From: Sepioteuthis lessoniana | Lineage: Eukaryota > Mollusca > Cephalopoda > Myopsida > Loliginidae | Reading direction: 5' to 3' | Length of the DNA stretch: 64,000 nucleotides | Assembly: GCA_963585895.1 (NCBI GenBank) | Contig: CAUZXS010005791.1 | Coordinates: forward strand, 363,009 to 427,008 | In this document: positions 55,345 to 64,000 of the stretch, one piece after another | How the letters are laid out: each line of letters opens with the position of its first letter | Position numbering within the stretch: the first letter of the stretch is position 1 | Made by a program: the position numbers and the translations under genes | Notes under the pieces: model-generated | What the model saw: the letters and a program-made list of their open reading frames with translations, nothing else | The model's database searches: none | Told to the model about the DNA's origin: nothing

Positions 55345-55420
55345 CAGTCACAAGGTCAGAAGAATGGAGCAACCGATGAGAATCGAACTCACTAGTCATG
55401 ATATACAAGTCTAGCTTGCA
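55345..55420 (-). mobile_element. tRNA-like half sequence
   Basis: Minus sense: GACTAGTGAGTTCGATTCTC then ATCGGTTGCTCC, a B box and T-arm like that of 53,697-53,772. The A box is not clear. Confidence 0.35.
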
Positions 55421-55458
55421 AAATAAAAAGATAAGTATAGAAAAATGATTACTGTTTA

Positions 55459-55520
<62 letters not shown>
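55459..55520. repeat. (GT)n microsatellite
   Basis: About 30 GT units. Confidence 0.95.
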
Positions 55521-55522
<2 letters not shown>

Positions 55523-55614
55523 TTATTAGGCCTGTAACGATACAGACAGGTCGCAATACGTATCCTGATACACAGCTCACAATACGATACGTATCGCAAT
55601 ACCCGTAACAGAAT

Positions 55615-56280
55615 CTGCCCAGTCGGCTGGGAGCTGTAGAATACACAGACTGCACTTCTGCAGAGGGGTAAGCCCCTCCCCCAACGAGTGTCCTGTATAT
55701 GACACTAAACAATCTGATGGTGGGGTACCAGTGATGCTGGAGCTTTGGAGAATGCGGAGCACCCCTTTATTGCCATCGCTCCCGGGTGCACTCTGGCCCG
55801 GTGTGGTAGCACCTGATAGGGCCCTATGTATGGGTTTAATAGGACTAACTGCATACTTATGCTAAACTGAATTGTTTGACTAAACTGAATAGATTAAAAT
55901 AGAAATGTTCTTGACAATTAAACCGTACTTACATTTAAACTGCGTGCTTATGCTAAACTGAATTATTTGAAATTGAACTGTTTTTGACATTGAAACTGTA
56001 CTTACACTAAACTGAATTGTTGTATATAGAACTGTTTTGACATTTTACTCTGTAAACAAAATCTGTACTTAAGATAAACTGAATTAGCTGAATTAGAACT
56101 GTTTGAATAAACTGAATAGTTTGAAATAAAAATGTTTTTGCCTATTAAACTGTGTACTCATGCTAAACTGATTTGTTTGAAATAGAACTGATTATTTACA
56201 TAAAAATGGATTTGGCGTTAAATAACCTACAAAGGTTGATATGTCATAAAACCCAAACAACCAACCAACCAACCAACCAT
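55615..56280 (+). mobile_element. (CCAA)n-tail retroposon, monomeric copy K
   Basis: One head beginning GCCCAGTCGGCTGGGAGCTG, the unit array and a complete tail ending (CCAA)n at about 56,252-56,278. The flanks AACAGAAT (before) and AATAGAAT (after) may be a mutated target duplication. Confidence 0.85.
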
Positions 56281-56869
56281 AATAGAATATATAGAAATTG
56301 ATTCTGTTGGAACAATATATCTTCATCAAGGTAAAATCATAAAAACAGAAATACGAAAAAAGGAACATCTCTGTGTGCTGACAAGAAAAAAAAAAAACTA
56401 ACCAAAAAAGCTCTGTACATGTAAGTTTTAGTGATTAGATGTGAAAATCATGGCCTTTTGGTTGACTATATTTCAATGTATTTTTTACAATTTAATTTTT
56501 AAATTTTTTTATGTTCTATAATTCCTTATTCTTCATAATTTTTTCTCAGGTCTGAATTTTAGACTTTAATACATTTGCGCAATTTAATATGAAAGAAAAC
56601 GTTTATGATTTTTTTGGGATATTTAGAGGCTACTTAGGGTCACTGTCGATTTTCATGTGTCCATTTTATATTAAAAAAAAAAAAAGTAAGCAGACGTAGC
56701 ATTTTAAAACTCAGTCGGTAAAAGTGATCTTTTTCTTGTAAAGATGGCATTTTAACTTAATTTTTTTTTACTTTCTCTTCAAGATTAAAGAATATTTGCG
56801 TGTGTTTTCTTTTTCTTTATTTTTCATTCGTCACATAGCCGATATATATCTTTACCCACCACTGAGCAG
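56281..56869. other. Unassigned AT-rich stretch
   Basis: No gene or repeat is recognised. Confidence 0.4.
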
Positions 56870-57130
56870 GAAGTTACATAAATTCAATTTTTAAGCGTAG
56901 CTGAATAAGTTTAAATTCAGAGTTTTCTTTTCCCTTGACTGGTTACCATACCAAGGTTAAAAAGTCCAGTCTGCCGAACTATCAATTCCTAGCTGGAGGG
57001 AGAATAGATGGATTCATACCTTTCCCCAAGGCATTAGCGCTACTAAAAATGCAAATGTCCTTGTTCAGGATTTAAATTCGAGTCACCGTGTCCATTTCCT
57101 ACAAAACAGGCGATCTATCGTGATTAGTAT
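56870..57130 (-). mobile_element. tRNA-headed SINE, type 2, tail-less copy
   Basis: Minus sense head: CGGTGACTCGAATTTAAATC (B-box region), body ACATTTGCATTTTTAGTAGC, AATGCCTTGGGGAAAGGTAT, CTCCAGCTAGGAATTGATAG. The body extends to 56,870 and matches 40,870-40,965. Confidence 0.6.
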
Positions 57131-57221
57131 CGTCTGCGAAAAACTGACGACGCATTGACGGATCGTTACAGGTCTAGTTCATATTTGCATTTTTGGTGCA
57201 TTTCTTAAGGACGTACTTATA

Positions 57222-59108
57222 TATTGCCCAGTCGGCTTGCGCTGTAGAATACATCGACTGCTTCTCTGCAGAGGGGTAAGACCCCTTCCCCATGAGTGTC
57301 CTGTGTATGATACTAAACAATCTGATAGTGAAGTTCCAGCAATGCTGGAGCTTTGGGAAATGCGGAGTACCCCTTTATTGGCATCGCTCCCAGGTCCACT
57401 CTGGCCCGAAGTGGTAGCACCTGATAAGGGTCTTATCTATGGGTTTGATAGAACTAAACCGTGTTTCCTTCACAATAATGATTTTTGCATTTAAACTGCG
57501 CATTTATGATAAATGGAATTGTTTGAAATAGAACTGTTTTGACATTTAAACTGTATACTTATGCTAAACTGAATTATCTGAAATAAAACTGTTTTGACAT
57601 TTAACTCTGTGTATTGCCCAGTTGGCTGGGGCTGTAGAATACGCTGGCTGTATCTCTACAGAGGGGTAAGACACCCCCAATCAGTGTCCTAGATATGACA
57701 CTAAACAATCTGATGGTGAGGTTCCAGCAATGCTGGGGCTTTGGGGAGTACGGAGTACCCCTTCACTGCCATTGCTCCCTGGTCCACTCAAGCCCGGCGT
57801 GGTAGCACCTGGTAAGGCCCTATCTATGGGTTAAAAAGAAGTAACGGCATACTTATGCTAAACTGAATTGTTTGACTAAACTGAATAGCTTGAAATAGAA
57901 ATGTTTTTGACAATTAAACCTTACTTATATTTAAACAGCGTGCTTATGCTAAACTGAATTATTTTAAAAGGAACTGTTTTTTGACATTGAAACTGTACTT
58001 ACACTAAACTGAATTGTTTAACATAGAACTGTTTTGACATTTAACTGTGTGTAAACAATCTGTACCTATACTAAACTGAATTAGCTGGATTAGAACTGCT
58101 TGACTAAATTGAATAGCTAGAAATAGAATTGCTCTTCACAATTAAACTGTACTTACATTTAAACTGCGTGCTTATGCTAAAGTGAATTGTTTGAAATTGA
58201 ACTGTTTTTGACTTTGATACTGTACTTATACTAAACTGAATTGTTATATATAACTGTTTGAATAAACTGAATAGTTTGATTGGTTTGGTTTGGTTTGGTT
58301 TGTTTGGTTTTATGGCATATCAACCTTTGTAGGTTATTTAACGGCAAATCCATTTTTATGTAAATAATCTGTTCTATTGAAAACAGTTCAGTTTAGCATA
58401 AGTACACATTTTAATTGTCAAAAACATTTCCATTTCAAACTATTCAAGCAGTTATATGTAATAATTCAGTTAAGTGTAAATACAGTTTTAATGTCGAAAA
58501 ACAGTTCTATTTGAAATAATTCAGTTAAGTTAACCCATAGATAGGGCCCTATCAGGTGCTACCACTCTGGGCCAGAGTGGACCTGGGAGCGATGGTAATG
58601 AAGGGGTACTCTGCATTCCCCAAAGCTCCAGCACTGCTGGAACCTCACCATCAGATTGCTTAGCGTCATATCCAGGACACTCGTTGGGGGAGGGTCTTAC
58701 CCCTCTGCAGAGGTGCAGTCAGTGTATTCTACAGCCCCAGCTGACTGGGCAATACACTGATTTAAATGTCAGACAGTTTTATTTCAGATAATTCAGTTCA
58801 GCATAAGTTTAGACGTCAAAAATAGTTCTATTTCGAGCAATTCAGTTCAGCACTAATACGCAGTTCCAATGTCAAAACAGTTCTATTTTAAACAATTCAG
58901 TTTAGCATGAATACGCAGTTTAAATGCAAAAATCAGTATAGTGATGAATAGTTTGAAATAGAACTGTTTTTGACAATTAAACTGTGTACTCATGCTAAAC
59001 TGAATTGTTTTAAATAGAACTGATTATTTACATAAAAATGGATTTGGCGTTAAATAACCTACGAAAGTTGATATGCCATAAAAACCCAACCAACCAACCA
59101 ACCAACCA
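57222..59108 (+). mobile_element. (CCAA)n-tail retroposon, dimeric copy L, host of copy M
   Basis: Heads at about 57,225 and 57,612, then the unit array to 58,279. The same array resumes at 58,945 and ends in a full tail (GGCGTTAAATAACCTACGAA, GATATGCC, (CCAA)n at about 59,086-59,106). Copy M is inserted between, with a 12-bp duplication of L sequence. Confidence 0.85.
58280..58944 (-). mobile_element. (CCAA)n-tail retroposon, copy M, nested in L
   Basis: Bounded by TGAATAGTTTGA at 58,268-58,279 and 58,945-58,956. In element sense it starts in the linker between heads (TCACTATACTGATTTTTGCA), has one full head, a short array, and ends in the hairpin tail and a (CCAAA)n run. The variable-length, A-rich-target duplication supports target-primed reverse transcription. 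Confidence 0.9.
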
Positions 59109-59244
59109 GCAGTTATATATCAAGTATTCCTATCTTAAACAAATGATTTGTAAATAAGCAGACAGAATTTATACATCTGAGATAGACAACTATGACCTTC
59201 CAGAAATTGTTAAAACGGTAAATACAGAAAAATATAACTTTGAA

Positions 59245-59246
<2 letters not shown>

Positions 59247-59309
<63 letters not shown>
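59247..59309. repeat. (GT)n microsatellite
   Basis: About 31 GT units. Confidence 0.95.
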
Positions 59310-59312
<3 letters not shown>

Positions 59313-59524
59313 AGACACTATAAGACATGCCCATGGAATCAGGTACTTTCAGAAATGTGAAAAAAAAATTCAAGATTGATGATTTTGTTTAAAGTTCAAA
59401 ATCAAAATAACCTAGAGGTGCAATGCTCATTCCTTTTTCCATATCTCTATATAAAAATATGGTACCCTTTGATATACATGAGACTATTTTTTAAGGAAGG
59501 AAAAAACGAATATATGAAAGTTTG

Positions 59525-60085
59525 TTGAGGAAAATTGATAACAAAGCAATCCAAGTGGAAGGAGAGATTTAATGAGAAGTAAAGTCGACATTATAGCGTT
59601 TCGGTTCGACTGAACCATCCTCAAGGCTATGTGGGATGATATTAACGATGTTAAGTCAACGATGGATGTTTAAAAATGCAAAATACAAAAACCTAGGGGG
59701 AAATTTGTATAACAAGAAAAAGTTGGCCGTTCAATTAGTGAATCAACGTTTGTTGTTTTAAATTACGTCATTTGACTTATTAGGAATATTGTATAGAATT
59801 TATGCTACGTTTGTTTATCGAGTCAAAAGGAAGAAAAAGAAAGACCAAAAAAAAGAAAAATAGAAAGCATAAAAATTATGATATTTGTAGAAATTATTAA
59901 CTAAAGATGGAATATATTGTAGCTATTTAAAATGGATTTGCTCAAGTAAGGAGAAATATTATAAAAGCATGGACGAGTATTTAAGGAATTAAAGAGTGAA
60001 ATAACAGCGGCTTCGAAAATTCGTCTTAGATTTTTATTATGGATGTAAATGAGCATCTTTGCAGAATTGAAATTGAAGTTTGATT
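59525..60085 (-). mobile_element. Penelope-like element untranslated region
   Basis: Second long copy of the 18,107-18,660 repeat, in the same orientation and closely similar over its length. The hammerhead-like core reads TTGAGGA (minus, about 59,619) with GAAACGCTATAATGTCGAC. The sequence diverges from the other copy at about 60,080. Confidence 0.6.
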
Positions 60086-60357
60086 TGGGGACACAGGGGA
60101 GTTAGGGCTCTAACATCTGAGAAATTGTAAATAAATGGTGAAAACATTTAAACAATAAGACGAAAAGCATAAGACATAATTTAAACCTTTAGGCAAATAA
60201 AACAAACAAGTTGGCAGACTGGACTCTCCCATTTTGTTAGTAGGCAAACTGCTATAGGAGAAGGAAAAACTGAATTAAAAACCAGGAGTCATGGGACCGG
60301 AAACTTCACCCTATAAAACCAACTTGCTACAGAAACTAAAGCAACCTTACTGGTGTG
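60086..60357. other. Unassigned AT-rich stretch
   Basis: No gene or repeat is recognised. Confidence 0.4.
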
Positions 60358-60359
60358 GT

Positions 60360-60424
60360 ATAGTTAGTTAGTTTCATAACATGTCAACTCTTGTTAGGTT
60401 ATTTAATGCTAAAGCCAGTTTCTT
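60360..60424 (-). mobile_element. Isolated hairpin tail of a SINE
   Basis: CATAACATGTCAACTCTTGT, then AGGTTATTTAATGCTAAAGC: the shared tail alone, immediately before copy N in opposite orientation. Confidence 0.6.
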
Positions 60425-61035
60425 TTTACAAGTAGAATACACTGACTGCACCTCTGCAGAGGGGTAAGACCCCCCCAATCAGTGTCCTAGATATGACACT
60501 AAACAATCTGATGGTGAGGTTCCAGTATTGCTGGGACGTTGGGGAATACGGAGTACCCCTTCATTGCCATTGCTCCCAGGTCCACTCAGGCCCGTCGTGG
60601 TAGCACCTGATAGGACCCTATGTATGGGTTTAATAGAACTAATGGCATACTTATGCTAATCTGAATTGTTTGACCAAACTGAATAGCTTGAAATAGAAAT
60701 GTTTTTGACAATTAAAGCCTACTTACATTTGAACTGCGTGCTTATGCTAAACTGAATTATTTCAAATGGAACTGTTTTTTGACATTGAAACTGTACTTAC
60801 ACTAAACTGAATTGTTTAATATAGAACTGTTTTTACATTTAACAGTAGAACTGCTTGACTAAACTGAATAGCTAGAAATAGAAATGTTTTCACATTTAAA
60901 CTGCATACTTATGTTAAACTGAATTGTTTAAAATAGAACTATTTGTATAAAAATGGATTTGGCATTAAATAACCTACAAAGGTTAATATGCCATAAATAC
61001 CAACCAACCAACCAACCAACTAACCAACCAACCGC
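60425..61035 (+). mobile_element. (CCAA)n-tail retroposon, copy N
   Basis: Head from GTAGAATACACTGACTGCAC (its first ~20 bp missing), the unit array and a full tail ending in a long (CCAA)n at about 61,002-61,032. Confidence 0.85.
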
Positions 61036-61434
61036 ATAATTTCTCTTGAACTTAGTTTAGATTTCAAAAGCATTTTTTGTAGGAGGTTAGAGCGTCTCTG
61101 GTGGTAAAGAAAAAGATAAAATTGTTGTCTACAAAAAAAATCATAAATTACAATATATCTCTGTTTTAAATGTTTATTTACGATTTTACAGTGAAGGCAC
61201 TTATTTCATTCAGTACATTTTAGAAACAAATACCTTTAAACTTACACAAGGATATATCTGAAAATTCTGAATAAAGTTTTTATCATGACAATTATTGAGT
61301 CAAGAGTTAAATATCAAGGTTTATATTGTATCCCAAAATAAATATCATAATATATCATGAAAAAAGTATTATTGCATCTATGACTGGTTGTTGGTTATGA
61401 ACAGATTTATGAAGATTAAACATTTATTACAAGG

Positions 61435-61438
<4 letters not shown>

Positions 61439-61484
<46 letters not shown>
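61439..61484. repeat. (TA)n microsatellite
   Basis: About 23 TA units. Confidence 0.95.
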
Positions 61485-61486
<2 letters not shown>

Positions 61487-61489
61487 CAC

Positions 61490-63200
61490 TTTATTGCAGA
61501 AGAACACCATCTCCTCAATTCCCTTAGAGTATTTGTCGGAGAATCTTGCAAGACCTATTGCATGTGCGACAAATAAATTTACAGGCTTTTCTGTGGACCT
61601 TGATCCTGTGCACCCTCATATGACTTCCCAAACCTGTCGCAGAACCACATACTTTGTCAAAGTATTGATACAAGTTAACCATAGGTTGGTGGTGAAGGAC
61701 TATTGTAAAACAAGTCTTTAATAGTTGGCTGTCATGAGATCTGATTTAAGTAGCAGATCCAGCTTTGGATCAACAGACCCTACAACAGATATAAAAAAAC
61801 TCGTACAGGCACTCAAGTCAAATTCTTGTTTTATACTGGAGTGTTTGATTCTCAGTACTTCAAATACTATACAGCTTTTTGTAGGCCATTTTTTCCATGT
61901 TGATCAAATTATCAGCATTTGTTTCCAGTCTATTATGTCAACACGAAGTGCTCTGAGGTTGTTTTTTGATGACATTCTTAAAATGTTTCATAGGTTTATA
62001 TCTTGGATGTCTACTACATGGCAACTCTTCATTGAAGAGCTACTTGGGTAACTTCACCTCCTCCATTCTGGTAAGGTGCCCAGGCCAATGCATCTGATTG
62101 TGTATAAAGAGCATCTCAATACTGGATGCATTGGATCACTGGAGAGTAATGATATCTGCTGTTAGAGACTGCCATTTGATGTTATTATCCTCCTTAGACA
62201 AGCTTGTTGGAATCTTTGATGTGACATCAATATGTAGTCCAAGTCTCTGAAGAATATAAAAGGACAGATAAAATGCATGCTTAATAGACACTGAGCTTGG
62301 TTTTGGTGGTGATACCTTTGTTAAACCATACACAGCATTCAAGCTTTCTGAAGGCCTTGCTGGCTATTTTGATCTGTAGATTTATTTCAGAATAAAGAGA
62401 TTCGTTTCTAGATAGCGTGCTGCCAAGGTTTACAAAAGAATCAATCATATCAATTCTTGTGCCTTTGACAAAGATGTTTGGTTAACATAGGGCTGGCCTG
62501 TTGGTGGAGTGAACATGATCTTCATCTTCTTCAGACTGATGGTTAGTCCAAAATTAGTGTATACTCTGGAGAAGACATCCATTACAGCTTGCATATCTTC
62601 AGTGAGAGCAACAAAATCTGTATTGTCAGAGTGAAGTAGCTCCTTAACAAGGGCCTGGAAAGTCTTTGACTTTATGTTAAAGTGTATGAGATCAAAAACT
62701 TTACTTGTGATTTTGAATCAAATATAGATGCTGATGTCACCTTCTTGGAAAGCATAAGAGAAAGTTACAGAAAAACATATGGACAAAAGGGTAGGAGTAG
62801 GATGGTCGCCTTGTGTAACTCTGTTATTTATGGAGGTAGATTTTGAAAGTAATCTGTTGAAGTTAACACTTGTTTGCATATCAGTACAGAGTTTCATTAA
62901 CATGTTGATGAAATGAGGTGTAAAGCCAAGTTTGCCAAGGATGGTCCATAGAGTGGTCCTATTAACAGAATTTAAAACTGTTATTAAGTCGTTCATGATA
63001 ACAGAGGCATATCCATTTCATTAGTTGATTGAACAAGTTTTGCAAAGGCTTTGTCAGCCATCTCCTGCAACTTTATAACCTCTGTAATTTCCATGTACAG
63101 ATTTATGTCTCTTCTCTTTGTACAGTTAGATTAAGAAAGCATCAACCAAGTTCTGGAAGACAAGAGCACCCGACCAGATGTCTGACATCAGATGATGGAT
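61490..63200 (-). mobile_element. BovB/RTE-type LINE, RT and C-terminus, degraded
   Basis: The minus frame 62,996-62,718 reads VNRTTLWTILGKLGFTPHFI, LCTDMQTSVNFNRLLSKSTS and RVTQGDHPTPTLLSICFSVT-FSYAFQ, the RTE-type RT palm. Further down (about 62,640-62,460) is a decayed catalytic-box region with VYTNFGLTISLKKMKIMF-like sequence, then thumb sequence. At about 61,625-61,590 VCGSATGLGSHMRVHR is a C-terminal zinc finger. Many stops and frameshifts are present. Upstream RT motifs and the endonuclease are not convincing. Confidence 0.75.
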
Positions 63201-64000
63201 CTCTGCCGAGTTGGTGCCTTCCGAGTGCTGAATTCTGTAATAAGTTTTTGGACCTCAACAACAGTGGAGTGATGCATCATCTCATGGATAATATATTTTC
63301 GGTAAATTATTGGTTACAAATTCATCAATAAGAAACCAGAAGATAGGGCTGTCTCTTATTTATTCCTTGGAGGTTTTGATTAGTGAGTTAATATAATATC
63401 AGTGAATTTTTTTTGTGTTTTTCACTAACTATCTTGGGCTTTCAAAGCTCTCATTATGGGAAACTGTTATTCAAGAAATAATGTAAATATATATATATAT
63501 ATAATTTCTACAAATAAGGGAATCATTTTGAGAAAACTGGTTAATTTATAAAAAAAGGAATTTGAAAAAATATATTTTTAGCAATTCAAGCAATATCAAT
63601 GAACGAAATATGTAATGTATTCAGAGAATTTTAAGAATCAGTTTGAAAAATGCATCTGGAAAGATGGTTGGCTTGTTGATTTGGAATAATCAAAAAACAC
63701 ATCAAGAATAAAACTTCAAGAGTTGAACTGAAACATGTTTTTTACTAAAATATTCTATTGTTTGTATATAGTTCATTGAATCATAAAAGTGCCACACAAT
63801 TTTCTGAATACCCAGTGTATATTATTGTCAGATCATGGGGAGAGCATTACTGGTACAATTCAAACCAATATTATTATATATATATATATATATAAATAAA
63901 AATGTAAATGTTTGTTACTAACCGATAATCTCCAGTTCTATAGCAGTAATTGGTTTAAAATTTTCAAAGAGTATTTTATTCGAATTCAGGAGTGTTTTCA
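63201..64000. other. AT-rich stretch with short TA microsatellites
   Basis: TA runs at about 63,487-63,503 and 63,876-63,893. No gene or element is recognised up to the window end. Confidence 0.5.

Overview
The window is metazoan, gene-poor and repeat-dense. I found no convincing host protein-coding gene, no rRNA and no functional tRNA gene. Almost everything recognisable is a layered graveyard of transposable elements: several LINE lineages, Penelope-like elements (PLEs), tRNA-derived SINEs, a large non-autonomous retroposon family with a (CCAA)n tail, two deleted mariners, Ty3/gypsy LTR fossils, foldback elements, a decayed ~30-bp satellite and long dinucleotide microsatellites. The element mix (PLEs with GIY-YIG endonucleases, RTE-like LINEs with (GAT)n tails, Mag-type gypsy, tRNA SINEs and TA/GT microsatellites) suggests a lophotrochozoan. 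A mollusc, possibly a cephalopod, is my best guess, held at about even odds.

Layout. 1-1.85 kb: tandemly duplicated 3' part of a LINE with a restriction-like endonuclease. 2.35-4.1 kb: minus-strand RTE-like LINE (endonuclease to RT). 4.25-10.3 kb: minus-strand gypsy fossil (integrase, pol linker, gag, probable LTR) split by a retroposon (6.15-7.1 kb), a tRNA SINE (7.4-7.64 kb) and a second SINE (8.04-8.31 kb). 11.65-14 kb: (CCAA)n-tail retroposons. 14.2-16.7 kb: mostly unassigned. 16.7-17.76 kb: two joined LINE pieces around a GC-rich island. 18.1-23.5 kb: PLE fragments, an L1/Tx1-like LINE split by a twin-primed RTE-like LINE, then a PLE RT plus GIY-YIG endonuclease. 24.6-27.6 kb: two LINE pieces, one inserted in a minus-strand PLE. 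27.6-33.1 kb: SINE, BovB/RTE-type LINE end, an LINE RNase H, retroposon with mariner. 33.7-46.7 kb: dense retroposon copies on both strands, LINE and PLE remnants with hammerhead-like motifs, a 677-bp foldback and the second mariner. 46.7-55.3 kb: diverged satellite and unique-looking DNA interrupted by a nearly whole Ty3/gypsy element (47,777-52,761). 55.4-61 kb: retroposons, one nested inside another, and a PLE untranslated fragment. 61.5-63.2 kb: minus-strand BovB/RTE-type LINE. The rest is AT-rich.

How the parts relate. LINEs of at least four lineages supply reverse transcriptase. At least two short families (a tRNA-headed SINE and the larger (CCAA)n-tail retroposon) end in the same double-hairpin 3' tail, which suggests mobilisation by one partner LINE. 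PLE fragments carry hammerhead-ribozyme-like cores. Target-site duplications, nested order and twin-priming inversions let much of the insertion history be read directly. The most interesting material is the (CCAA)n-tail family with its dimeric form and compensated hairpin, the hammerhead-like motifs at 21.9 and 36.3-37.3 kb, and a 163-bp near-perfect palindrome at 53.5 kb.
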